Positions 33,459 through 42,159 of a stretch of DNA of 64,000 bases are shown piece after piece (position 1 is the stretch's first letter; every line of letters begins with the position of its first letter). The notes beneath the pieces are model-generated. The model was given only the letters and a program-made list of their open reading frames with translations. It had not been told where the DNA came from and made no database searches. The position numbers and the translations under genes were made by a program. Source of the DNA: JAVBOW01 sp031550615 (GTDB taxonomy: Bacteria > Bacteroidota > Bacteroidia > Bacteroidales > Rikenellaceae); the NCBI GenBank assembly GCA_031550615.1, contig JAVBOL010000001.1, positions 1 through 64,000 on the forward strand. Reading direction: 5' to 3'.

Positions 33459-34976
33459 ATGTCCAAGACCGAAGCCCTTATTTCTCTGATCGGTACGCTT
33501 TCGCGCACCGAGAAACGCAGCGTGGTGATGCACTCGCGCCTGAGCGGCGGCGAAAAAGATTACCTGAGCCTCTTTAACCTCGTATGCTCGGGGGTGGACG
33601 ATAAGGATGAGTTGCGCCGCCGCTTCGTGCAGGAGCGTCCCGGAACCTCTTTCGATACGGCCTGTAAGTACCTGTACAAGGTTATTCTCGACCGGTTGGT
33701 GGAGATGCGCATCGAGCGCGACTCGGAATTCGACCTCACGCACCGCCTTTTCAAAGTGAGGGTGCTGTTCGAAAAATCGCTCTACCGCGAGGGGCTAAGC
33801 CAGCTGCAGAAGATACAGCATCAGGCTACGCGCACCGAAAACCACCTGGTGATGCTCCAGGCGTTGCACCTCGAACTGGAGGTGCTTACGGGGTTGGACT
33901 TCGCCGACCTATCGGAAAAACAGCTTATCCGCCGCCAGACGCGCCTCCAGGAGACGATCCGCGTGATTCGCAACATCCAGGAGCACTCTTTTCTTTACGA
34001 ATTGCTGCGCTACCGCCTGAGCCGCAAATCCAACGTTTCGACGACCAATGCGTCCAAAGTGTTCGAGGATCTGATATTCAGTGAGTTGAATATCGTAAAT
34101 AAGCTGAACGTCGGGGTTTTCGACATATCCAAGAAACACCTGCTGTTCCAGGCCAACTATTTTATAGGTATCGGCGACTCGAACCAGGCGCTGAGGTCCT
34201 TCATTGAGCTAAACGCCCTTTTCGAAAAAAATCCGCACCTGTGGCAGAACCCGCCGATCTACTACCTGAACGTGCTGGAGGGGGCGCTGAGCAGTCTGCG
34301 CTCTATCGGGCGGTATGGCGACATGGACTACTTTCTCGACCAGTTGGCGCGACTCCAGAGCAGTTACAGCAGCTTCCGCCTTGAGGTGATGAGCGTCATT
34401 TTCCTTTACAGGATGTTCGCGCTGCTCGACTACGGGCGCTACGAGGAGGCGCTGGCCCTCAAGTGGACGTACGAAGAGCCGCTGCTGGCCAACATCTCGC
34501 AGCTTAACGTCAACCGCCAGGCCGAGGTGATCCTCTACGTGTCGCTGCTGCACTACCTGAACGGCAACCTCGCCACGGCCAAGCGCACCCTGAACCAGGT
34601 CGTGTTCAAGGGGAAGGACTTTGCATACCTGGCGCTGTACCGGGCAATACGCATGGTCAACCTTATATATATGTACGAATCGGGAGAGACGGACCTTATT
34701 AAATACGAGAGCCGCTCGATACAGCGCGAGTTGAAAGAGTATTCGCATCCCGACTCTCTTGAGGAGTTTTTCCTGCGTTTTGTTAATACGCCATTGCCCG
34801 TGACCATGTCCAAGCGGATGGAATTGTGGGGCGGATACGCGCGCAACGTGACCCGTGCGCGCAAGAATAACATGGACCGCAAAGTGCTCAATATATTCGA
34901 CTTTATATCGTGGATCGAATCTAAGGTCAGAAAATGCCCTATGTCGGAGATAGTGCGCGGGGCGCATAATGTGTGA
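33459..34976 (+). CDS. Helical-repeat cytosolic protein, conserved in Bacteroidota, function unknown
   Basis: I use the ATG at 33459 (505 residues); the longer frame begins with TTG. There is no signal peptide or membrane segment. The N-terminus (about 1-90) has LIGTLSRTEKRSVVMHSRL, GGEKDYLSLFNLV and TACKYLYKVILDRLVEMRI. This resembles a Bacteroidota-wide family with an LTKxEKRYFK-type start that I recall only as uncharacterised. The rest is all-helical with TPR-like pairs (for example LHYLNGNLATAKRTLNQVVF near residue 365). Position at the head of the ribokinase locus hints at regulation or scaffolding, but no DNA-binding motif is certain. Confidence 0.6.
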   Translation: MSKTEALISLIGTLSRTEKRSVVMHSRLSGGEKDYLSLFNLVCSGVDDKDELRRRFVQERPGTSFDTACKYLYKVILDRLVEMRIERDSEFDLTHRLFKVRVLFEKSLYREGLSQLQKIQHQATRTENHLVMLQALHLELEVLTGLDFADLSEKQLIRRQTRLQETIRVIRNIQEHSFLYELLRYRLSRKSNVSTTNASKVFEDLIFSELNIVNKLNVGVFDISKKHLLFQANYFIGIGDSNQALRSFIELNALFEKNPHLWQNPPIYYLNVLEGALSSLRSIGRYGDMDYFLDQLARLQSSYSSFRLEVMSVIFLYRMFALLDYGRYEEALALKWTYEEPLLANISQLNVNRQAEVILYVSLLHYLNGNLATAKRTLNQVVFKGKDFAYLALYRAIRMVNLIYMYESGETDLIKYESRSIQRELKEYSHPDSLEEFFLRFVNTPLPVTMSKRMELWGGYARNVTRARKNNMDRKVLNIFDFISWIESKVRKCPMSEIVRGAHNV

Positions 34977-35133
34977 TGTGTCGATTAATGGTGTAAATGT
35001 CAAAAAATGCGCTAAAATGAGGTTTTTAAAAAACATTAATACATTGATAATTATATTATTATAATATTTAATAATAATTTTAAATTTATCTGTTAGTGCC
35101 CGATATTTGGGTTTTTGGCATTTTTCTATTCCC

Positions 35134-35141
35134 TACTTTTG
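35134..35141 (+). promoter_or_regulatory. -7 promoter box for the ribokinase locus
   Basis: TACTTTTG matches TAnnTTTG, with TTTG at 35114-35117 as a possible -33 box (16-base spacing, a little short). It lies 62 bases before the rbsK ATG, downstream of a very AT-rich stretch (35030-35100). Confidence 0.5.
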
Positions 35142-35202
35142 TTTTCGAAGCGTGGGAAAGCCCGCTGAATAACTAATACCCAATTAATAGATCTTTACTT
35201 TT

Positions 35203-36123
35203 ATGAGCAACGGAAAAATCGTTATCGTCGGTAGTTCCAACACGGATATGGTCATCAAGTCGGCGCGCATCCCCGAGCCCGGCGAAACGATCCTTGGCGG
35301 TACATTCTTTATGAACCCCGGGGGTAAGGGCGCCAATCAGGCCGTGACCGTGTCGCGCCTGGGCGGCGATGTGGTGTTCGTTACCAAGACGGGCAACGAC
35401 CTGTTCGGCCGCCAGTCCATCGAGCTCTATGCCAACGAGGGCATCAATACCGATTATATCTTCTCCGACGCCAAGAACCCTTCGGGCGTGGCGCTGATAA
35501 TGGTCGACGATAAGGGTGAGAACTGCATCGCTGTGGCCTCTGGCGCCAACGCCTCGCTTTCGACCAAGGATATCAACGCCGCCAAGAAAGAGATCGAGAA
35601 CGCCGAGATCGTGCTCATGCAGATGGAGATCCCGATGGAAACCATCGAATACGTGGCCTCACTCGCCTCGAAAAAGGGCGTGAAAGTGATCCTTAACCCG
35701 GCACCAGCCGCCGCCCTTTCGGACCAGCTGCTCTCGTGCCTCTATATGATAACCCCCAACAAGAGCGAGGCCGAGATGATCTCGGGCGTCAAGGTGACCG
35801 GCTGGGAAAGCGCCCGCGCCGCCGCGGACGTGATAAGCGCCAAGGGCGTGGACATCGTGGTCATCACGCTCGGTTCGCTCGGCGCGATGATAAAGGAGGG
35901 CTCGACCTACTATAACGTACCCGCAGAGAAGGTGACCGCCGTGGACACCACCGCCGCCGGCGACACCTTCAATGGCGCGCTGTGCGTCGCGATGGCCGAG
36001 GGCAAGAGCGTGCACGAGGCCGTGCAGTTCGCCTCGAAAGCCTCGTCGATAGCCGTGACCCGCATGGGCGCACAGGCGTCGATCCCCCAACGCCGCGAAC
36101 TCGACGCACTGATGAAAAAATAA
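35203..36123 (+). CDS. rbsK: Ribokinase
   Basis: The enzyme phosphorylates ribose to ribose-5-phosphate. The 306-residue PfkB-family protein has VGSSNTDMVIKSARIPEPGE at the N-terminus, NPGGKGANQAVTVSRLG (sugar contact, about 39-55), ITPNKSEAEMISG and the C-terminal VDTTAAGDTFNGAL with the catalytic Asp. Lack of a signal peptide places it in the cytosol. Neighbours are a sugar permease and two exported ADP-ribosylglycohydrolase-fold proteins, consistent with ribose or ADP-ribose scavenging. A (AC)22 tract and a terminator lie between it and the permease gene. Confidence 0.93.
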   Translation: MSNGKIVIVGSSNTDMVIKSARIPEPGETILGGTFFMNPGGKGANQAVTVSRLGGDVVFVTKTGNDLFGRQSIELYANEGINTDYIFSDAKNPSGVALIMVDDKGENCIAVASGANASLSTKDINAAKKEIENAEIVLMQMEIPMETIEYVASLASKKGVKVILNPAPAAALSDQLLSCLYMITPNKSEAEMISGVKVTGWESARAAADVISAKGVDIVVITLGSLGAMIKEGSTYYNVPAEKVTAVDTTAAGDTFNGALCVAMAEGKSVHEAVQFASKASSIAVTRMGAQASIPQRRELDALMKK

Positions 36124-36189
36124 AGCTGTGAAAAACGTGTGTAACATAAAGAAAGTTAGCGCAATGTTTGGCGGAATGAATAATTCTGC

Positions 36190-36237
<48 letters not shown>

Positions 36238-36330
36238 GGCTCGCGCGTCAAGATAGTAATAAATTTATATTACTCAACAACTTACGCGCTGAGTTTTTCC
36301 CGGTTTTTCTCGGAAAACGCAATAAAAACA

Positions 36331-36387
36331 CCCCGTCACCCGCACGCCTCAGGCAGATGTGCGCAGGTGGCGGGGCATTCTTTTTTT
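36331..36387 (+). terminator. Rho-independent terminator between ribokinase and permease
   Basis: CCCCGTCACC (36331-36340) plus CGCAC pairs, with minor mismatches, with GTGCGCAGGTGGCGGGG (36359-36375), then a run of T at 36380-36387. It should end ribokinase transcripts, so the permease probably has its own promoter downstream. Confidence 0.8.
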
Positions 36388-36431
36388 ACCCTTTGACCGA
36401 AAACTTAATCTAAACCTAAAACCATCCGACT

Positions 36432-37436
36432 ATGTTTATTGTTGACAATTACGCGCTTGCAGTGGTCTTCTGCATCGTCACCATGTTCTGCTGGGGCTCG
36501 TGGGGCAACACCCAGAAGCTCGCCGCCAAAAACTGGCGCTATGAGCTCTTCTATTGGGACTATGTTATCGGTATTCTGATCTTCTCGCTCATCTCTGCCT
36601 TCACCCTGGGCAGCTTCGGCAGCGAAGGCCGCAGCTTTATCGCCGACCTGCAGCAAGCCGAATGCGGCAACATCGGCAGCGCGCTGCTGGGCGGTGTGGT
36701 TTTCAACGCAGCCAATATCCTTCTCTCCGCCGCCATCGCCGTTGCCGGCATGTCGGTGGCCTTCCCCGTAGGTATCGGCCTGGCGCTGGTGCTGGGCGTG
36801 CTTATCAACTACATGGGCTCGGCCAAGGGCGATCCCACGCTGCTGTTCGCAGGTGTGGCCCTTATCATCGTGGCTATCGTGGCCAACGCCGTGGCTTATA
36901 AGAAGATGTCCAGGGGCAGCTCTAAAGGCGTTTCGACCAAAGGTATCATGCTTTCGCTGCTGGCCGGTCTTCTGATGTCGTTCTTCTACCGTTTCGTGGC
37001 CGCCTCGATGGACCTCGACAACTTCATCTCGCCCGCCGCCGGCAAAATGACCCCCTATACCGCGATGTTCGTCTTCGCCGTGGGTATCTTCCTGAGTAAC
37101 TTCATTTTCAATACAATAGCTATGAAGCGTCCCGTAGAGGGCGAACCGACCAGCATCAAGGAGTACTTCAAGGGCGGTTTCTCGACCCACATGGTGGGTA
37201 TACTCGGCGGTCTGATCTGGGGCCTGGGTAACGCTTTCAACCTGATCGCAGCCGGTAAGGCCGGTGCGGCTATCTCCTATGGCCTCGGCCAGGGCGCGAC
37301 TATGATCGCCGCCATGTGGGGCGTGTTCGTGTGGAAGGAGTTCAAGGGCGGCAACCGCTCTGTGACCCAACTGCTCGTTGCTATGTTCCTGTTCTTCTTT
37401 GTGGGCCTGGGCATGATCATCGCCGCAGGAAACTAA
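36432..37436 (+). CDS. Sugar permease of the GRP/DMT type (probable ribose uptake)
   Basis: The 334-residue protein has about ten hydrophobic segments and no signal peptide. It opens with ALAVVFCIVTMFCWGSWGNT and contains VAFPVGIGLALVLGVLINYM and MVGILGGLIWGLGNAFNLIA. This pattern is that of the glucose/ribose porter branch of the drug/metabolite transporter superfamily; RhaT-like symporters are the nearest alternative. It lies between ribokinase and two ADP-ribosylglycohydrolase-fold genes, so ribose is the most likely cargo (inference from context). Confidence 0.72.
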   Translation: MFIVDNYALAVVFCIVTMFCWGSWGNTQKLAAKNWRYELFYWDYVIGILIFSLISAFTLGSFGSEGRSFIADLQQAECGNIGSALLGGVVFNAANILLSAAIAVAGMSVAFPVGIGLALVLGVLINYMGSAKGDPTLLFAGVALIIVAIVANAVAYKKMSRGSSKGVSTKGIMLSLLAGLLMSFFYRFVAASMDLDNFISPAAGKMTPYTAMFVFAVGIFLSNFIFNTIAMKRPVEGEPTSIKEYFKGGFSTHMVGILGGLIWGLGNAFNLIAAGKAGAAISYGLGQGATMIAAMWGVFVWKEFKGGNRSVTQLLVAMFLFFFVGLGMIIAAGN

Positions 37437-37494
37437 CCCTATCCCGCCGCCGGGGCGGTTTTCCCGGCGTTTGCCATATTAAAAACATTAAGCG

Positions 37495-39021
37495 ATGAAA
37501 ATAAAATTCTTTGCCGCGCTGCTGTGCGTGGTGTCCGTCACGCTCTCGTGCGGCGCAGGACCGAAGAAGGGGCAGGTGGAAATGTCCCGCGAACAACTCC
37601 TCGACAAGATCAAGGGCGGCTGGGCTGCACAGACCTTCGGCTGCACCTTCGGCGGACCCACCGAGTTCCGCTATAACGGTCGCATGATCCCCGACAGCGT
37701 GGTCATTCCCTGGCCCGAGCACTACGTAAAGTGGTATTTCGACAATGAGAGCGGCCTGTACGACGATATCTATATGGATCTCACCTTCGTCGAGGTATTC
37801 GATAAATACGGCATCGACGCGCCTGTCGATTCGCTGGCCAACGCCTTCGCCTATGCCAAATACAAGCTCTGGCACGCCAACCAGGCCGCACGCTACAACA
37901 TCATGCACGGCATTAAAGCCCCCATGAGCGGCCATTGGCGCAACAACCCCCATGCCGACGACATCGACTTCCAGATCGAAGCCGACTTCGCAGGGCTGAT
38001 GGCGCCGGGTATGCCCAACTCCGCCTCGGAGGTGTGCGACCGCGTGGGCCACATCATGAACTACGGCGACGGCTGGTACGGCGGGGTCTATGTGGCTGCG
38101 ATGTATTCGCTCGCATTCATCTATGACGATGTGAACACCGTGGTTAATGAGGCCCTCAAGACTATCCCCGAGCAGAGCGCATACTACCAGTGCATCGCCG
38201 ACGTGATAAAATGGAGCGGCGAGAATAAGGACTGGAGGGTGACCTGGCAGAAAGTGGAGGATAAATGGAGCGACGAGATCTCATGCCCCAAAGGCACCAA
38301 AGACCCCTACAACATCGAAGCCAAGACAAACTCGGCGTATGTGGTCATGGGCCTTCTGTACGGCAACGGCGACATGGACCGCACGCTCGACGTGTCGACC
38401 CGTTGCGGCGCCGACTCGGACTGCAACCCCGCGACCGCCGGCGGTATCCTGGGCACTATGCTCGGATATTCGAAACTTTCGGACAAATGGATGGTCAACC
38501 TGCGCGAGGTCGAGGATATGAATTTCGACTATACCGACATATCGCTAAATAAGGTCTACGGCCTGAGCCTCGACCAGGCGATCCAGATGATCGAGCGCGG
38601 CGGCGGAGCGGTAAAGGGCGATAAAGTGGTTATCAAGACCCAGGCGCCCACCCCCGTGCGTTTCGAACAGAGTTTCGAAGGCCTCGAACTGGTTGGCAAG
38701 GACACCGAGCGGTACAATAACTTCCGCAAAGCCTACAACTTCGAATTCGAAGGCACCGGCATCGTCTGCATGGGCCGCATAAAGAGCGCCGAGGGACGTG
38801 CCGAGGATAACCTGTCGGACTACGTGGCCAAGATGGAGATCACCATCGACGGCAACAAGGAGGTCATAGAGATGCCCCTGAGCTTCGCCACGCGCCGTTT
38901 CGATATCTACTGGAACTACGGCCTTGAAAAGGGCAAGCACAAGGTGAGCATGCTGTGGCTCAATCCTATACCCAACCACAACATCATCCTGGAAGGCAAA
39001 CTGGTCTATACGACCAAATAA
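37495..39021 (+). CDS. Exported ADP-ribosylglycohydrolase-fold lipoprotein
   Basis: The 508-residue protein has a lipoprotein signal (lipobox VTLSC, Cys19). The ADP-ribosylglycohydrolase fold runs about 30-365. Its GWAAQTFGCTFGGPTEF start resembles the family's GxxxGxxxG opening. LYDDIYMDLTFVEVF keeps the DD metal-binding pair, and CGADSDCNPATAGGILGTML keeps the DxD followed by a small-residue helix. The C-terminal 130 residues are beta-rich. Most family members are cytosolic; export here points to action on an external glycoside or ADP-ribose. It is followed three bases later by a second family member. Confidence 0.82.
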   Translation: MKIKFFAALLCVVSVTLSCGAGPKKGQVEMSREQLLDKIKGGWAAQTFGCTFGGPTEFRYNGRMIPDSVVIPWPEHYVKWYFDNESGLYDDIYMDLTFVEVFDKYGIDAPVDSLANAFAYAKYKLWHANQAARYNIMHGIKAPMSGHWRNNPHADDIDFQIEADFAGLMAPGMPNSASEVCDRVGHIMNYGDGWYGGVYVAAMYSLAFIYDDVNTVVNEALKTIPEQSAYYQCIADVIKWSGENKDWRVTWQKVEDKWSDEISCPKGTKDPYNIEAKTNSAYVVMGLLYGNGDMDRTLDVSTRCGADSDCNPATAGGILGTMLGYSKLSDKWMVNLREVEDMNFDYTDISLNKVYGLSLDQAIQMIERGGGAVKGDKVVIKTQAPTPVRFEQSFEGLELVGKDTERYNNFRKAYNFEFEGTGIVCMGRIKSAEGRAEDNLSDYVAKMEITIDGNKEVIEMPLSFATRRFDIYWNYGLEKGKHKVSMLWLNPIPNHNIILEGKLVYTTK

Positions 39022-39024
39022 AAA

Positions 39025-40782
39025 ATGCGACGCATCCGCCTGAATATACGTTTCGCAGCCGTGACCGCCCTGGCTGTCACGGCCGCGGTCGTGTGCCGGG
39101 GCGCTGCCTCGGAGCGCCGCATACCGGTGGACGAGTGGCGCGATAAGATGCAGGCCGCGTGGATAGGCAAGATGTCCGGCGTAGGGTTGGGCATAGCCAC
39201 CGAATTCCGCTACTCGCACCGCATCGTGCCCGACTCTATGATGCCCGTGTGGCGTCCCGAAACGGTCAACGAGGGTTACAACCAGGACGATATGTACCTG
39301 TCGCTGTACAGCCTCCGCACGCTCGACCGGCGCGGATTGGACGTTTCCCCGCGCGAGGCCTACCTCGACAGGGCGGACCTGCAATTCGAATACGGCGGAC
39401 GCAACCGCACGATGCTTGAGGGGCGCATCGCCCCGCCCGATCTGGGACACCCCCATTTCAAACCCACGGCTGACGGTTGCGGCTATACCTGCGGGGCCGA
39501 CTATGCCGGCATCGTCGCCCCGGGCCTTGCCGCCGTACCGGTGGCGATGACCGCCCTTTTCGGCAGCCCGATAGGGTATGGCGACGGCCTCGAGGCCGCG
39601 ACCTTCCTTGGAGCGATGTATTGCGAGGCGTTCTTCACCGAAGATATGGGCGCGATCGTAGAAAAGGCGCTCAGGGCGATCCCTTCGGCGAGCCTCACAT
39701 CCCAGGCCGTGCGCGACGTTGTGTCCTGGCACCGCAAAAATGCCGAATGGAAGCTCACCTGGGGACAGGTGATGGACAAATATTGGTGGAATAAGGAGAA
39801 TAACTGGACCGAATGGCCCTACGGTGGAGGTAACAAAGGCATCAACCTCGATTCGAAGTCGATGGCCGCCTTTACCGTGATGGCGCTGCTCTACGGCGGT
39901 GGCGATTTCACCCGCACGATGAACATAGCCATACAGGCCTCCGAGGACGCCGATTGCGACGCGTCGATAGCGTGCGGCATCCTTGCCGCTTCGCGCGGCA
40001 TGAGGGTGATCGACCCCGTTTATTACAGCGGACTGAGGCGCGATGTGCGTTTTAAATATATGTCCGAAGGTTTCGACGATCTGCTCTCGCTCACCGAACG
40101 GGTGGCACGGAGGGTGGTCGCAGCCTATGGCGGACGTGTCGAAACCATTGAAGGCAGGGAATATTTCGTAGTCCCCGCCTCTTCGCCCGATCGCCGCAAA
40201 GAGGCTTTCGTGAGCTCGAAAACCCCTGGCCCGATCGCCGGATCGGTCTATTCGCAACAGGAAATGGACCGCCTCAACCTGCTGGTCGACCCCGGTTTCG
40301 AGAACCAGACCGAGGCGTGGAGCTTCTATGTGTCCGACCATGCCAACCACATTGTGCCCCTCGAGGGCCGCGTGGGGCTGGAGCGATTCGCAGACAACCG
40401 TGCCCGCACGGGATTCAACAACGTCCGCCTTCAGGTGCGATATGAGAATCAATACCGCCGCGCCGCGCAGAACCACATTTTCGCCGGATTGCGCCAGACG
40501 GTGGCCGTAGAGCCGGGTTGCCGCTACCGCCTGAGCTGTTGGGTGAAGGCCGAGGGCGGCGACGAAAGGATGGCCGGTCGGGGATCGCTCTCCGTAAAGG
40601 TCCCCGGCGGGGAGACTCTGGCCGAGGCGAAATACGGGGCGAAAGGCGACTGGACGAAGGTCGTGGTCGAATTCGCCGCCGGCGACTCGAAATTCGTCGA
40701 GGTCGGCGCTGGGTTCTTTCCCCTGCAGTCCGATGGGACTACGTTCCGCTATGATGATTTCACACTCAATGTTTTGCGATGA
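39025..40782 (+). CDS. Exported ADP-ribosylglycohydrolase-fold protein with C-terminal CBM-like domain
   Basis: The 585-residue protein has a signal peptide (about 1-28). The ADP-ribosylglycohydrolase fold spans about 32-345, with AAWIGKMSGVGLGIATEF, the acidic pair in YNQDDMYLSLYSLRT and ASEDADCDASIACGILAAS. A jelly-roll, carbohydrate-binding-like domain (about 425-585) begins NLLVDPGFENQTEAW. It is a diverged paralogue of the preceding gene. Its stop overlaps the sulfatase start (ATGA), so the two are translationally coupled. A fused binding module argues for a polymeric or complex glycan substrate rather than only ADP-ribosyl protein (inference). Confidence 0.78.
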   Translation: MRRIRLNIRFAAVTALAVTAAVVCRGAASERRIPVDEWRDKMQAAWIGKMSGVGLGIATEFRYSHRIVPDSMMPVWRPETVNEGYNQDDMYLSLYSLRTLDRRGLDVSPREAYLDRADLQFEYGGRNRTMLEGRIAPPDLGHPHFKPTADGCGYTCGADYAGIVAPGLAAVPVAMTALFGSPIGYGDGLEAATFLGAMYCEAFFTEDMGAIVEKALRAIPSASLTSQAVRDVVSWHRKNAEWKLTWGQVMDKYWWNKENNWTEWPYGGGNKGINLDSKSMAAFTVMALLYGGGDFTRTMNIAIQASEDADCDASIACGILAASRGMRVIDPVYYSGLRRDVRFKYMSEGFDDLLSLTERVARRVVAAYGGRVETIEGREYFVVPASSPDRRKEAFVSSKTPGPIAGSVYSQQEMDRLNLLVDPGFENQTEAWSFYVSDHANHIVPLEGRVGLERFADNRARTGFNNVRLQVRYENQYRRAAQNHIFAGLRQTVAVEPGCRYRLSCWVKAEGGDERMAGRGSLSVKVPGGETLAEAKYGAKGDWTKVVVEFAAGDSKFVEVGAGFFPLQSDGTTFRYDDFTLNVLR

Positions 40783-42146
40783 AAAGACTGACTGATATAT
40801 CGCTTCTGGGAGCTGCGGGGATGCTTTTCGCCCCTGCCGCCGTGGCTGCCAGGCCCTCCGGTCCCAAAGCGCCCGAGCGTCCCAACGTGATAATCGTGCT
40901 GGCCGACGACCTGGGTTACGGCGACCTGAGTTGCTACGGGCATCCCACGATCAAAACGCCGAATATCGACCGCATGGCCGCCGAAGGGATGCGCGCCACC
41001 GAATTCTATGCCGGTGCGGGAGTGTCCACGCCTTCGCGCGCGTCGATGCTCACCGGACGTTACAGCGTGCGCACCGGACTGTGGGGCGACAAGTGGAGCG
41101 TGCTCTTTCCCGACACCCCCGGCGGACTGCCCACCGATGAGGTTACATTCGCGCAGATGATGCAACAACAGGGATACGCCACGGCCTGTATCGGCAAATG
41201 GCACCTGGGCGCAGCCGACCCGCATATGCCCTGGAACTTCGGTTTCGACTACTACTATGGCGTCCCCTATGCCAATAATTTCCGCCCGCTGCCCCTTATG
41301 GAGGGCGCACGCATACTCGAAGACAGCACCGACCAGAGCTTGCTCACGCAGCGCTACACCGCCCGCGTGAAAGACTTTATCAAAAAGAGCGCTTCGGAGA
41401 AAAAACCTTTCCTGGTCTACTATTCGTCGACTTTCCCGCATATCCCCCTTTTCGCCTCGAAGGATTTCCTGGGCAAAAGTCTGCGCGGGGCTTACGGCGA
41501 CACGGTCGAGGAGCTGGACTGGAGCGTGGGCGAGATCATCAAAACGCTCAAAGAGTTGGGCGTGGACGACAATACGCTGGTGATATTCACCTCGGACAAC
41601 GGCCCGTGGATCACCGTCAAACTGCGCGGAGGCTCCTCGGGGCTGCTGCGCAGCGGCAAGGGATCGAGTTGGGAGGGCGGTTTCCGCGTCCCGGCGATCT
41701 TCCGCTGGCCGGGCGTGGTCCCGGCGGGGAGCACCTGCTACAATATGTGCTCGATGCAGGACTTCTTCCCCACGCTGGCGAACCTGTGCGGGGGCGCCTT
41801 GCCCCAGGGTGTCGAGATCGACGGGGTGGATATGACCCCGATGCTGAAAGACCCCGAGCAGAAGGTGCGCAACGAGATGGCCTACTGGCGCGGCAGCGAA
41901 CTGGCCGCCCTGCGCCGCGGGGTGTGGAAGATACAATTCCACCGCTACGAAGAGTGGTATATACTGAATAATATCCCCGACGACGGCAAACCGCTGCTGT
42001 TCAACGTGCAGAGCGACCCGTCGGAAACGGTCGACCTGGCGGCGAAGCATCCCGAAGTGGTGCAGCAGCTCACGGCGCTCAGGGACAGCTATATGCGGCG
42101 GGTGAAGATCCGTCCTTCGGTCAACGATATGAGAGTAACAGATTAA
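40779..42146 (+). CDS. Exported sulfatase, Ser-type (formylglycine from serine)
   Basis: The 455-residue protein has a signal peptide (about 1-24, ending AVAA). Metal-binding VIIVLADDLGYGDLSCYG is at about 37-54. The active-site sequence is VSTPSRASMLTGRY, with Ser83 in place of Cys in the C/S-x-P-S-R motif; in Bacteroidota such Ser is converted to formylglycine by an anaerobic sulfatase-maturing enzyme. IGKWHLGAADP and the C-terminal VIFTSDNGPW match the family. It removes sulfate esters from a glycan. Its start overlaps the upstream gene, and a SusC gene follows 13 bases later. Confidence 0.92.
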   Translation: MKRLTDISLLGAAGMLFAPAAVAARPSGPKAPERPNVIIVLADDLGYGDLSCYGHPTIKTPNIDRMAAEGMRATEFYAGAGVSTPSRASMLTGRYSVRTGLWGDKWSVLFPDTPGGLPTDEVTFAQMMQQQGYATACIGKWHLGAADPHMPWNFGFDYYYGVPYANNFRPLPLMEGARILEDSTDQSLLTQRYTARVKDFIKKSASEKKPFLVYYSSTFPHIPLFASKDFLGKSLRGAYGDTVEELDWSVGEIIKTLKELGVDDNTLVIFTSDNGPWITVKLRGGSSGLLRSGKGSSWEGGFRVPAIFRWPGVVPAGSTCYNMCSMQDFFPTLANLCGGALPQGVEIDGVDMTPMLKDPEQKVRNEMAYWRGSELAALRRGVWKIQFHRYEEWYILNNIPDDGKPLLFNVQSDPSETVDLAAKHPEVVQQLTALRDSYMRRVKIRPSVNDMRVTD

Positions 42147-42159
42147 AACTTCCAAACTA

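Noticed and set aside
38545..40476. 643-codon minus-strand frame opposite the ADP-ribosylglycohydrolase genes.
   Set aside because: The plus-strand genes have signal peptides and family motifs; the opposite frame has none and is a shadow of codon bias.
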